From a bacterium (GTDB lineage Bacteria > Vulcanimicrobiota > Vulcanimicrobiia > Vulcanimicrobiales > Vulcanimicrobiaceae): DNA of 43,043 bases. Location of the stretch: the NCBI GenBank assembly GCA_021794205.1, contig JAJYRH010000019.1:1-43043 (forward strand), read 5' to 3'. Made by a program: the position numbers and the translations under genes. Shown piece after piece: positions 7,621-15,017 of this stretch. Numbering within the stretch: position 1 is the stretch's first letter; every line of letters begins with the position of its first letter. The notes under the pieces are model-generated. The model had not been told where the DNA came from, did no database searches, and was given only the letters and a program-made list of their open reading frames with translations.

Positions 7621-7737
7621 CCGCTTGGGACATCTTGCACTCGCTCGGACGTGCGCTGAAAATCCCCGTGAATCGGTGCTTCTACCGCTTGGTCAGCAAG
7701 AAAACGCCGTGAAATAGGGCGTTTCAAAAACAAAAAA

Positions 7738-7760
7738 CCGCCAAACACTAGGTTTGACGG
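7738..7760. terminator. Bidirectional hairpin terminator at the int / tRNA-Thr junction
   Basis: CCGCCAAAC (7738-7746) pairs with GTTTGACGG (7752-7760), a 9-bp stem with one wobble. A-runs stand on the left (7732-7737) and T-runs on the right (7763-7767), so it can stop the integrase message rightward and the tRNA-Thr transcript leftward. Because it lies inside the element, the tRNA gene now uses an element-borne terminator. Confidence 0.75.
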
Positions 7761-7766
7761 GCTTTT

Positions 7767-7813
7767 TCTGGAGCCGACGAGCGGACTTGAACCGCTGACC
7801 TGCTGATTACGAA
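7767..7813. repeat. attR: 47-bp repeat within tRNA-Thr
   Basis: Right copy of the 47-bp direct repeat, forming the 3' half of the intact tRNA-Thr gene from the anticodon loop to CCA. The element's end therefore restores the complete tRNA sequence after integration. Confidence 0.93.
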
Positions 7814-7844
7814 TCAGCTGCTCTACCAACTGAGCTACGTCGGC
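7769..7844 (-). tRNA. tRNA-Thr (anticodon CGT)
   Basis: A complete 76-nt cloverleaf on the minus strand. The acceptor stem GCCGACG pairs with CGTCGGC, the D arm is GCTC/GAGC and the anticodon stem is GCTGA/TCAGC with loop TTCGTAA. The T arm is AGCGG/CCGCT with TTCAAGT, the discriminator is T and CCA is encoded. Anticodon CGT reads the threonine codon ACG. It is the attachment gene of the adjacent integrative element. Confidence 0.96.
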
Positions 7845-7884
7845 ACGTGGAGACCGAGCCCGGCTATTCTGCGCGAACGGCGCC

Positions 7885-8145
7885 TTAGCCCTCCCGGTCG
7901 TGGAAGGTTCCGCGCTGTGCGCTCTCGTCCAGCTCGAGATCGTCCAGCAGATAATAGACGATCTTGCGGTCGTCGAAGCCGACCTTTGCCAGCCGCTTGC
8001 CCCCGATCTCCACGATCTCGTGGATGTGCCCCGGCACGCCGATGTAGCGGCGGTTCGTCGGCCCGTAGGCAGGGTCGCCCTCGGGCTTGGGCTTCGGGGT
8101 CGCCCGAACGCCCCGCAGCGGCGTCTGGTGGCGATGCGCGGCCAC
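7885..8145 (-). CDS. Small HypC-like OB-fold protein
   Basis: An 86-residue protein. The only start in a sensible place is a GTG at 8145, three bases after the stop of the upstream propeller gene, but no clear ribosome-binding site is visible and the exact start is uncertain. After a Pro/Lys-rich N-terminus (RATPKPKPEGDP) the core RYIGVPGHIHEIVEI, then AKVGFDDRKIVYYLLDDLEL, resembles the small beta-barrel of HypC/HupF hydrogenase chaperones (VPGxxxEI, AKVxFG). The N-terminal Met-Cys essential in HypC is absent, and no hydrogenase genes are nearby. It is therefore a HypC-fold relative with another role, or a distant look-alike. Confidence 0.55.
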   Translation of the reverse strand: MAAHRHQTPLRGVRATPKPKPEGDPAYGPTNRRYIGVPGHIHEIVEIGGKRLAKVGFDDRKIVYYLLDDLELDESAQRGTFHDREG

Positions 8146-8147
8146 GC

Positions 8148-9080
8148 CTACGGCCGCTTCGGCGCGAGCGCGAACGCCTCGACGTAGGCGCGATCGCCCT
8201 CGGGCCAGCCCACCCAGATATCGCCGTTCTTGGGATCGATCGTGCCGGTGTGCATGCCGCGCGCGATCTTCTTCTGCCCGATTAGTTCGGGCACACCGCC
8301 CGCACGAATGGAGAAGAGCGTCAGCGAGGTTCCGAAACAGGCGAGCAGGCGGCGGCGCGCACTGAAACTGCACTGGTCGACTCCACCGGGGAACGTTGCT
8401 TCGTGCAGCAAGGCCCCGCTCGTCGAATAGACGCCGAGTTTGCCGTTCTCGCCGACGTCGATAATCGCGTCGTCCGCAGCATCGAAAATCAGCGGATGGT
8501 TGCCTTTCAGCAGCGGCGTCGGCATGACGCGTTTCACTTCCAGCGTACGCGCATCGATCGCCGCAATCGCACGCCGGTCGGTAAGATTTTGATAGAGCGT
8601 ATGCGTGCGCGGATTCACCGCTAAATACTCGAGCTTCTTCGCCGGCAGCGTCAACGTTTTCAGCAATCTCATCGACGATGCGTCGATCACATACAGGTGC
8701 GAGCCGTCGTCTTCGTCGGCGTAGATGTGCTTGGTCGCCGGATCGTAGGCAATCGCATCGACCGGCCCGCCGACCTTCACCGTGCGCAGCACGCGCCCCG
8801 CGACGGGATCCACCTCGCTCACGCTCTTATCGGTGCCGTTGCCGGTGAAGACGTGTCCGTTGCTTGGGTTGACCGCCACACCGTGCAAGGGACCGACGCG
8901 CACCGTTCGCAACACGCGCTTGCTATCGGCATCGATGACGACCAACTCGCGCGCCCCGGAGTGCGCGGCATAGATGCGTCGGCGCGCGCCGTCGGCGGTA
9001 AAATAATCGTAATAGCCCTTCCCGGGCACCAGCACTTTTGCGGAGGCCGCAACGATGGGCGGCGGTGTCATCATCGGCAT
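8148..9080 (-). CDS. YncE-like beta-propeller protein
   Basis: A 310-residue protein made of repeated four-stranded blades. Repeats such as ELVVIDADSKRVLRTVRVG, then SVSEVDPVAGRVLRTVKVGG and HLYVIDASSMRLLKTLTLP, are the signature of the YncE/surface-layer seven-bladed propeller family (about 40 residues per blade). No signal peptide is evident at this start, although such proteins are often exported. The reading frame is intact through seven or so blades. Function in the family is poorly defined (ligand or partner binding, quinone-dehydrogenase-like scaffolds). It diverges from the carbonic-anhydrase-like gene with only 42 bp between starts, and it precedes the HypC-like gene by 2 bp, suggesting a two-gene unit. 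Confidence 0.85.
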   Translation of the reverse strand: MPMMTPPPIVAASAKVLVPGKGYYDYFTADGARRRIYAAHSGARELVVIDADSKRVLRTVRVGPLHGVAVNPSNGHVFTGNGTDKSVSEVDPVAGRVLRTVKVGGPVDAIAYDPATKHIYADEDDGSHLYVIDASSMRLLKTLTLPAKKLEYLAVNPRTHTLYQNLTDRRAIAAIDARTLEVKRVMPTPLLKGNHPLIFDAADDAIIDVGENGKLGVYSTSGALLHEATFPGGVDQCSFSARRRLLACFGTSLTLFSIRAGGVPELIGQKKIARGMHTGTIDPKNGDIWVGWPEGDRAYVEAFALAPKRP

Positions 9081-9122
9081 GGTTGCGGGGTTCTCCCCGG
9101 CGGAAAACGAAGCCTCGTGGGC

Positions 9123-9659
9123 ATGCTGGTAACCTTTCGCGGCAAGACGCCGCGGGTCGATCCGTCGGCCTTCATCGCCCCCACCGCCGTCTTAATCGGC
9201 GACGTCGAGGTCGGCCCGGAATCGAGTATTTGGTTCGGCGCCGTCCTGCGCGGCGACAACGGCCCGATCCGCGTCGGTGCGCGCACCTCGGTCCAAGATA
9301 ACGCGGTAATTCACGTGACGGTCGCCACGAATATCGGCGACGATGTCACCATCGGGCACGCCGCGGTGATGGAAGATTGCACGATCGAATCGAAAGCGCT
9401 GATCGGCAGCAACGCCGTGCTGCTCAATGGCTGCAGCATCGGCCGGGGCTCGCTCGTCGCCGCCGGGAGTGTGGTCGGCGAACGCACGGTCGTTCCGGCA
9501 AACGTGCTCGTCGCCGGCGCCCCCGCAAAAGTGAAAAAAGCGATCGAGGGCGAGGCGCGGCGGTGGATCGAGATCGCTTCGGATGAATACATCCAGCTCA
9601 CGCGCGCCTATCGCGCCGAGGGCATCGGCGCGCCAGAGGCGCAACAGGTGCAACCGTAG
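9123..9659 (+). CDS. Gamma-carbonic-anhydrase-like hexapeptide protein
   Basis: A 178-residue left-handed beta-helix protein with the isoleucine-patch hexapeptide repeats of the gamma-CA/YrdA/PaaY family (for example AVLIGDVEVGPESSIWFGAV and IGDDVTIGHAAV). Start 9123 gives the family's standard beginning (LVTFRGKTPRVDPSAFIAPT). Two of the three zinc-binding histidines are present: H64 in AVIHV and H79 in IGHAAV. The third, five residues later, is glutamate (E84 in VMEDC). The subunit would form a trimer with metal sites between monomers. Carbonic anhydrase activity is uncertain because of the ligand change; a metal-binding acyl- or CO2-related role is possible. It is followed five bases later by the first YbjN-like gene, so they are probably co-transcribed. 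Confidence 0.9.
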   Translation: MLVTFRGKTPRVDPSAFIAPTAVLIGDVEVGPESSIWFGAVLRGDNGPIRVGARTSVQDNAVIHVTVATNIGDDVTIGHAAVMEDCTIESKALIGSNAVLLNGCSIGRGSLVAAGSVVGERTVVPANVLVAGAPAKVKKAIEGEARRWIEIASDEYIQLTRAYRAEGIGAPEAQQVQP

Positions 9660-9664
9660 GCGCG

Positions 9665-10132
9665 ATGGAGTTACTGCGCGACCGCATCGCTCGTTTTATC
9701 GCCGAAGAAGGGCACCGCACCAGCATCGACATTCATGGTGAGAATGCCGATGTCGCCGCGATTATGCTGCGCGCGCGCGGACAGCAAATTTGGGTCTCGG
9801 TGAGCGAGGACGACGAAACGTTTTACGTCGTCGCCGCAATGCACGAACTCCCCGCCTGGGCGCGCGATGCAAAACAGAACGCCGCGTTGTTGCTCGAATT
9901 GCAAGAATCGATGAAGGCGGTGAAGTTCTACCCCTCGCAAGACCGTTCGGGGGTGGTCGCCGCGGTCGAGCAGTTCGCGAGCTCGCCCGAAGAGTTCATG
10001 CAGCATTTCTGGAAGCTCGTCGAATTGGTGCGCGAAAGCGGGGCGAGCGCGGTCGCGCGCATTCTCGACCGGACCGAGAGCAAATCGGCGGCGGAGAAAT
10101 TCATCGACGCCTTCATGCGCGGCAGCCAATGA
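9665..10132 (+). CDS. YbjN-like / secretion-chaperone-fold protein 1
   Basis: A 155-residue soluble protein. It has an alternating strand pattern (AAIMLRARGQQIWVSVSE, then ETFYVVAAMHELP), and long helices follow in which residues are mostly Ala, Glu and Lys. This alpha/beta sandwich resembles the YbjN/type-III-chaperone fold, but the assignment rests on pattern only. The gene starts five bases after the gamma-CA-like stop and overlaps the next gene by ATGA. The next protein has the same general build, so the two are probably a duplicated pair that could form a heterodimer. Confidence 0.65.
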   Translation: MELLRDRIARFIAEEGHRTSIDIHGENADVAAIMLRARGQQIWVSVSEDDETFYVVAAMHELPAWARDAKQNAALLLELQESMKAVKFYPSQDRSGVVAAVEQFASSPEEFMQHFWKLVELVRESGASAVARILDRTESKSAAEKFIDAFMRGSQ

Positions 10133-10539
10133 TCGAAGAAGTCGTCCGCGGCATCGAGGCGGCGCTCGACGAGGAGTGGCTGCTTCACGAGCGCGACGAC
10201 GACGCCGACGCGTTCCGCGTCTCGTTTAAAAGCGAGGGCGCGCGGTATTTTGCCATCGCCTATCGCGACGATCCAACCTTCGTGATGATCGGCTCGGGCT
10301 GGACGCTCCCCGACGACGTGGAATTCGCCGAGGCGGTCGAACTCGCCAATCAGCTCAACGCGAAAAAGAAACTCGTAAAAGTTGCGATCTGGGAAGAGGA
10401 GCGCGACGTGCTCTTCACCATCGAAACGCTCGCCGCGACGGGCGACGAGATCCAGCAACACATGGAGCGCATCCTCGACGTGCTCCGCGACACGGCGCAG
10501 AGCTTCTTCAACACGCTCCGCAGCGACGACGCGAGCTAA
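10129..10539 (+). CDS. YbjN-like / secretion-chaperone-fold protein 2
   Basis: A 136-residue protein coupled to the previous gene by an ATGA overlap. The order of elements is the YbjN-like one: helix (VVRGIEAALDEEWLLH), strands (FRVSFKSEGARYFAIAY, then FVMIGSGWTLPDD), helix (VELANQLNAKKKLVKVAIWE), strand and a final long helix (EIQQHMERILDVLRDTAQ). YbjN-type proteins are usually chaperone-like or regulatory with no known enzymatic activity. The stop codon region overlaps the convergent VOC gene by four bases. The fold call is moderate; the function is unknown. Confidence 0.7.
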   Translation: MIEEVVRGIEAALDEEWLLHERDDDADAFRVSFKSEGARYFAIAYRDDPTFVMIGSGWTLPDDVEFAEAVELANQLNAKKKLVKVAIWEEERDVLFTIETLAATGDEIQQHMERILDVLRDTAQSFFNTLRSDDAS

Positions 10540-10892
10540 CCGGCGAAGAAAATCTCGATTTCGTAGTTATCGGGATCGACGCAGAAAAGCGAGCGCGAGC
10601 TGCCGTGCGTCGCAGGGCCCGAGACGATATCGGCGCGAGCCGCACGCAGGCGCTGCGCCCACATATCGACATCCGCGGCGGCGCCCACTTGAAAGCCGAA
10701 CGAAAACTTGCCGCGATCCGAGGGCGGGCGTTCGTGGAGTTCGAGCGTAAACGCCGGCCACCGCACCGTCACGGTATCGGCGGAGCGTTGCGTTGGGAGG
10801 CCGAGGACGTCGCGGTAAAAGCGTTCGGAGATCTCGATATCGGAGACCCCGAGCCGTAACCGCGTGAGCGTCATCGCAGACGTCGCGTTCAT
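10536..10892 (-). CDS. VOC / glyoxalase-fold protein
   Basis: A 118-residue single-domain vicinal-oxygen-chelate protein. It shows the family pattern LRLGVSDIEISERFYRDVLG at the N-terminus and FCVDPDNYEIEIF at the C-terminus, where the last glutamate is a usual metal ligand. Members include glyoxalase I, dioxygenases and antibiotic-binding proteins, and the sequence does not select one. It begins 12 bp after dnaB on the same strand and is likely the last gene of the rpsR-rplI-lonC-dnaB operon. It converges on and overlaps the YbjN-like gene by 4 bp. Confidence 0.87.
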   Translation of the reverse strand: MNATSAMTLTRLRLGVSDIEISERFYRDVLGLPTQRSADTVTVRWPAFTLELHERPPSDRGKFSFGFQVGAAADVDMWAQRLRAARADIVSGPATHGSSRSLFCVDPDNYEIEIFFAG

Positions 10893-10904
10893 AGCCCGAC
10901 GATT

Positions 10905-12278
10905 CTATGGCGCCGGGTAGTTCGCCTCGTCGCCGTAGGACTGGAAGAGGGTGTACTCCGCCTCGAAGCGGAGGTTCACTTTCCCCGTCGGGCCGTTGCG
11001 GTGCTTGGCGATGATGAACTCGGTCAGCTCGGGATCGGCGGCCTCTTTGTTGTAGTAGCCTTCGCGATAGAGGAAGGCCACGAAATCGGCTTCTTGCTCG
11101 AGCGAACCCGAATCGCGGAGATCGGCGAGCATCGGGCGCTTTTCGTTGCGCGTCTCGACACCGCGGTTGAGCTGCGCGAGCGCGATCACCGGCACTTCGA
11201 GATCCTTCGCCGTCACTTTCAACGTGCGGCAGATCTCGCTGATCTCTTCGTTGCGGTTCATCTGCCGTTGCATCGAACTCGGGTGCAGCAGCTGGAGGTA
11301 ATCGATAAAGACCGCGCCGAGCCCGCGCGTCGCCTTCAAACGCCGGCAGCGGCTGCGCAACTCGCTGACGCTCAGGCCGCCCGAATCGTCGAGAAAAATC
11401 GGCAACGTATCGAGTTCGTCCATCACCTTCGGAATGCGTCCCCAATCTTTGTCGCCGATGTTTCCGCGCCGAATATCGTGCATCGAAATACGCACCGTTG
11501 CCGAGAGTAAACGCAACACGAGTTCGCTATTGGACATTTCCAGCGAGAAGAACGCGACCGGCTGCCCCGCCGCGCGCGCCGCCGCCATCGCCATGTTCAG
11601 CGCAAACGAGGTCTTGCCCATGCCCGGGCGCGCTGCGATGATGACGAAGTTCCCCGGCTTAAACCCGGTGGTCACCGCATCGATATCGGGGAAGCCCGTC
11701 GTGACGCCGCTGAGCTCGCCGCGCCGATAATAATATTCTTCCAGCTCGTCGAGCGCGGGCTTCATCAGCGAGCCGACGTGGGCGAAATCCCCGCCCATCT
11801 GCCGTTGCCCGATCGCGAAAATCATCTGCTCGGAGCGATCGATCGCGCCTTCGACATCCTCTTCGGCTTCGAAGCCGGTCTGGACGATCTCGGTCCCGGC
11901 GTGAATCAGCGAGCGCAGCGTCGATTTCTCGCGCACCAGCTTCGCGTAGTACGCCGCAGAAGCCGCGGTCTGCACCGAATTGACGAGCGTTCCGAGATAG
12001 GCGGGGCCGCCGACGCGTTCGAGCGCACCGCGACGTTTTAATTCTTCGGCGAGCGTGATGCGGTCGAGCGGTTCGTTCCGCTCGTAGAGCGCGAGCAGCG
12101 CCGAGAATATCGTTTCGTGCGCGTGCACGTAGAAATCGCTAGCGCGCACGATCTCCGAGATCGTCCCCATAATTTCGCGATCGATTAGGACCGAGCCGAT
12201 GCAGACGCGTTCGGCGTCGACGTTCTGGGGAGGGATACGCTCGACGGTGCGGCCGAGATCTGGCTGCGCGAAACTCAT
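10905..12278 (-). CDS. dnaB: Replicative DNA helicase DnaB
   Basis: A 457-residue hexameric 5'-3' helicase that unwinds DNA at the replication fork. The N-terminal primase-interacting domain starts with PQNVDAERVCIGSVLIDREI. The RecA-like motor has Walker A ARPGMGKTSFALNMA (about residue 215), the Walker B strand GAVFIDYLQLL and the following LAQLNRGVETR, with the C-terminal arginine-finger region ADLRDSGSLEQEADFVAFLY. There is no intein and the length is standard. It starts six bases after the Lon-type protease gene. The order rplI-lonC-dnaB is shared with several Gram-positive lineages and suggests an old operon linking ribosome proteins and replication. Confidence 0.97.
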   Translation of the reverse strand: MSFAQPDLGRTVERIPPQNVDAERVCIGSVLIDREIMGTISEIVRASDFYVHAHETIFSALLALYERNEPLDRITLAEELKRRGALERVGGPAYLGTLVNSVQTAASAAYYAKLVREKSTLRSLIHAGTEIVQTGFEAEEDVEGAIDRSEQMIFAIGQRQMGGDFAHVGSLMKPALDELEEYYYRRGELSGVTTGFPDIDAVTTGFKPGNFVIIAARPGMGKTSFALNMAMAAARAAGQPVAFFSLEMSNSELVLRLLSATVRISMHDIRRGNIGDKDWGRIPKVMDELDTLPIFLDDSGGLSVSELRSRCRRLKATRGLGAVFIDYLQLLHPSSMQRQMNRNEEISEICRTLKVTAKDLEVPVIALAQLNRGVETRNEKRPMLADLRDSGSLEQEADFVAFLYREGYYNKEAADPELTEFIIAKHRNGPTGKVNLRFEAEYTLFQSYGDEANYPAP

Positions 12279-12284
12279 AGCCCG

Positions 12285-14291
12285 CTAGTTCCCGCGGGAG
12301 GCTGTGGAGCGCTTGCGAGTCTTAAGCGAAACTCCCGACTTTGTTGCGAACAACTTCGGCGCGCGTTTGATGCGCAGGGCACGCAGGACTTCGGCGACAT
12401 CGTGTGCGGCGATCACCTCGATGCCGGAGAGCCGCGCGTCGATCTCGCGCGCGTTCTCGGCGGGCAGCACGATCGCGCGCATTCCCGCTTGACGCGCCGC
12501 GTAGAGCTTCTCCACCACGCCGCCGACGCCGCGCACTTTCCCCGCGAGCGAGAGTTCGCCGGTCACCGCGACATCCTGCGGCAACGGCACGCGCGCGAGC
12601 GCGGAGTAGAGCGCGAGCAGAATCGCGAGCCCCGCGGAGGGGCCGTCGATATTGCCGCCGCCGATGACGTTGACGTGCAGGTCGAAATCGGCGGGATCGG
12701 TGCCGAGCAGCGCACGCAGCACGCTCCCCGCGTTGAAGACCGAGTCGCGCGCCATCGTGCCGGCGGTCTCGTTGAACCGCACGCTCCCTTTCCCCGGCGC
12801 GGAGGCGGGAAAGGCGAGCGCTTCGATCTCGATGAGGCTCCCGACGTGGTGGAGCACGCCGAGCCCGAAGGCTTTGCCGACCTCGCGGCGCGACCGCGCC
12901 CGCGCGGGCGTGTGTGCGACGAAGCGGCCGCTGCGCAGAACCGCCTGCAGATCCTCTTGCGTGATGTTGACGTGCGCGGGGAGCGCATCGGCGCGCCGTT
13001 TGCCGGCGCTGCTGCGCGCGAGCGCGACGCCGTAGGCGTCGGCGACGAGTTGCACCGCTTTGCGCCCTTCGATCGTGTAGGTTGCGATCTGCTGCGCGAT
13101 GCCGCGCGCGCCGGTCGCGCCGAGCCTGCGCATCGCCGCCTGCGCGATGGTGACGATTTGGTTCTGCGTGAGCGGCGAGAAATAGAGCTCCGCGCAGCGC
13201 GAGCGAATCGCTGGGTCGATCTCCTCGGGTTCCCGCGTCGTGGCGCCGATGAGAATGAAATCGGCGGGAGCGCCTTCGCGGAAGAGGCGCTTCACGTATT
13301 CGGGAACGTTCGGCGCGCTCTCGTCGAAGTACGAGGATTCGAAATGCACGCGTTTATCTTCGAGCACCTTGAGCAAGCGCGTTTGCAGCACCGGATCGAG
13401 CTCGCCGATCTCGTCGATGAAGAGCACGCCGCCGTGCGCGCGCGAGACGAGCCCGAGTTTCGGTTCGGGGATGCCGCTCTCGGCGAATTCGCGCCGACTG
13501 CCTTGATAGATGGGATCGTGAACGCTGCCCAGCAGCGGGTTGGTCGTCTCGCGCGGATCCCAGCGCAGCGTCGTGCCGTTCGCTTCGACGAACGGGGCAT
13601 CTTTGGCAAAGGGTGCGTAGGGGCGCGCTTTCGCCGCTTCGAGCGCGAGGCGCGCGGCGGTAGTTTTGCCGACGCCGGGCGGGCCGTAGAGAATGACGTG
13701 CTGCGGGTAGGGCGAGGAGATTTTCGCAATGAGCGCGGCGACCGCTTCATCTTGCCCGACGAGATCGCGCAGGTGCGCCGGGCGCAGGCGCGCCATCGCG
13801 TCGAGCGCGAGCTTACGCGAGGAGAGCGCATCGAGTTCGGCGAGTTTTGCTTGCGTCGCCGGCGTCTCGGGGCCGCCGTCTTCGCGCAGCGCTTCGATCT
13901 TGAGATCGTTGAGATAGCTCTGGTGGCGCGCACTGACTTTTTCGTTGACCTTGCGATCGATCGCATCTTCGACCGAGCGCTGCGCGAGCAACTCGGCGAG
14001 CGCTTCTTCGATCTCGGCGATCGCTTTGCGCTGCGCGGCGCGCGTGGTCACCCGTTCGAGCGTCGGATCCTCAAAGACCAAGCGCCCGAGCGCACAGAGG
14101 CGATCGGGCAGGGTGGCCGAGCGGAGTAATTTGAGCGCGCTGACTTTTCCGGCGCGCAGAACGACTTGGTCTTGCCCGATCGCTCCGGCGAGAAGATCGA
14201 GCAGCGCGCCGACGTGGCGCAGCAGCTCTTCTTCAGCACCGACGCGCCGACGGAGGCGTTGCTCGGTGCGCGTATCGGCGCCCGACGCCAT
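12285..14291 (-). CDS. lonC: Lon-family ATP-dependent protease (LonC / spore-Lon type)
   Basis: A 668-residue AAA+ protease of the Lon family. It lacks the large N-domain of LonA and has no membrane segments, unlike LonB. Residues about 1-180 are helical. The AAA+ module has Walker A GPPGVGKTTA (203-212), Walker B GGVLFIDEIGELD (297-309), sensor 1 IGATTREPEEIDPA and the arginine finger AIRSRCAE. The protease domain has serine S552 in GNIDGPSAGLAI and lysine K595 in GVVEKLYAA, the catalytic dyad. Both ATPase and peptidase motifs are intact, unlike LonC proteins that have lost Walker residues. It sits 16 bp after rplI and 6 bp before dnaB. It probably degrades misfolded or regulatory proteins; substrates are unknown. 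Confidence 0.93.
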   Translation of the reverse strand: MASGADTRTEQRLRRRVGAEEELLRHVGALLDLLAGAIGQDQVVLRAGKVSALKLLRSATLPDRLCALGRLVFEDPTLERVTTRAAQRKAIAEIEEALAELLAQRSVEDAIDRKVNEKVSARHQSYLNDLKIEALREDGGPETPATQAKLAELDALSSRKLALDAMARLRPAHLRDLVGQDEAVAALIAKISSPYPQHVILYGPPGVGKTTAARLALEAAKARPYAPFAKDAPFVEANGTTLRWDPRETTNPLLGSVHDPIYQGSRREFAESGIPEPKLGLVSRAHGGVLFIDEIGELDPVLQTRLLKVLEDKRVHFESSYFDESAPNVPEYVKRLFREGAPADFILIGATTREPEEIDPAIRSRCAELYFSPLTQNQIVTIAQAAMRRLGATGARGIAQQIATYTIEGRKAVQLVADAYGVALARSSAGKRRADALPAHVNITQEDLQAVLRSGRFVAHTPARARSRREVGKAFGLGVLHHVGSLIEIEALAFPASAPGKGSVRFNETAGTMARDSVFNAGSVLRALLGTDPADFDLHVNVIGGGNIDGPSAGLAILLALYSALARVPLPQDVAVTGELSLAGKVRGVGGVVEKLYAARQAGMRAIVLPAENAREIDARLSGIEVIAAHDVAEVLRALRIKRAPKLFATKSGVSLKTRKRSTASRGN

Positions 14292-14307
14292 CTCGCTGCG
14301 CTTTCGG

Positions 14308-14754
14308 TTAGGCCGCGACGACGCTCACGGTGCCCTTCGCGGTGACGTTGCGATGCAACTTAATTTCCACCGGGTAGGACCCGAGCGCCTTGATCTGCGC
14401 CTTGATCTCGATTTTATGCTTGTCGACGGCGACCGCGAGTTCGCGTTCGAGCGCTTCGGCGATATCGGCATTGGTGACCGCACCGAAGAGCTTGCCGTTG
14501 CCGCCCGCCTTTGCGGGGACCGCGATCTTCGCCTCGGCGATCCGCTGCGCGAGCGCCTCGGCATCGGCGAGCGCACTCGCTTCGCGTTTGGCGGCGGCGG
14601 CACGCTGCTGCCCGAGCTGCGCGATCGCGCCTTTGCTCGCTTCGGCGGCGAGGCCGCGCGGCAGCAAGTAGTTGCGGCCGTAGCCCTCGGCGACGTCGAC
14701 GACATCGCCGGTCTTACCGAGCGTTTTGACGTCCTGGGAGAGGATGACTTTCAC
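14308..14754 (-). CDS. rplI: Ribosomal protein bL9
   Basis: A 148-residue large-subunit ribosomal protein L9, the standard length for the family. It starts at a GTG at 14754 and begins VKVILSQDVKTLGKTGDVVD, then GYGRNYLLPRGLA, the 23S rRNA-binding N-terminal domain. A long helix (QLGQQRAAAAKREASALAD) connects to the C-terminal domain, which includes GKLFGAVTNADIAEAL. It starts 11 bp after rpsR and is part of the rpsR-rplI-lonC-dnaB operon. Confidence 0.97.
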   Translation of the reverse strand: MKVILSQDVKTLGKTGDVVDVAEGYGRNYLLPRGLAAEASKGAIAQLGQQRAAAAKREASALADAEALAQRIAEAKIAVPAKAGGNGKLFGAVTNADIAEALERELAVAVDKHKIEIKAQIKALGSYPVEIKLHRNVTAKGTVSVVAA

Positions 14755-14765
14755 TATAGCGCCGC

Positions 14766-15017
14766 CTACTCCGCAACGAAGGGGAGAAAGGCGATAACGC
14801 GCGCGCGCTTCACGGCGACGGTGACCATCCGCTGATGCTTCGAGCATGCGCCCGAGATGCGACGCGGAACGATCTTGCCGCGCTCCGAGACGTATTTCCG
14901 CAGGCGGCTCACATCGCGATAGACGACGTCGACCGCTTTCTCAATGCAGAGCGAGCACGGTTTCTTCTTCGGACGGCGATCTTTGGTCGCGCGTTTGACT
15001 TTGGTTGGGGTTGACAT
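14766..15017 (-). CDS. rpsR: Ribosomal protein bS18
   Basis: An 83-residue small-subunit ribosomal protein S18. The core shows KKKPCSLCIEKAVDVVYRD, then LRKYVSERGKIVPRRISGAC and HQRMVTVAVKRARVIAFLPF. The CSLC pair and the later Cys and His make this the zinc-binding (C+) form. AAAGG lies eight bases before the ATG. It is the first gene of its operon here and has its own promoter about 190 bp upstream, instead of following ssb as in the usual rpsF-ssb-rpsR order. Confidence 0.97.
   Translation of the reverse strand: MSTPTKVKRATKDRRPKKKPCSLCIEKAVDVVYRDVSRLRKYVSERGKIVPRRISGACSKHQRMVTVAVKRARVIAFLPFVAE

Larger units (their letters stand above)
1293..7766 (+). mobile_element. 6.5-kb integrative element in tRNA-Thr, satellite-like
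   Basis: The element is bounded by perfect 47-bp direct repeats at 1293-1339 and 7767-7813. The right copy lies inside an intact tRNA-Thr gene and the left copy is a displaced 3' tRNA fragment. The tyrosine integrase sits next to the right end, as is usual for tRNA-targeting islands. Contents from left to right are serine recombinase, lipoprotein, then (minus strand) HTH/TerS-like, RepA-like ATPase, small protein and excisionase-like protein, then (plus strand) putative regulator and integrase. No capsid, tail, conjugation or partition genes are present. The divergent arrangement of int-regulator against xis-rep-terS-like is the layout of phage-inducible chromosomal islands, though those are usually larger (about 10-15 kb). 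An integrative plasmid is the main alternative. The boundaries are certain; the satellite interpretation is inference. Confidence 0.88.

Noticed and set aside
12402-14129. Long plus-strand open frame antisense to the Lon-type protease
   Set aside because: Codon pattern is that of a high-GC shadow, with Arg/Ala/Glu/Asp-rich sequence and no motif. The minus-strand protein is clearly conserved.
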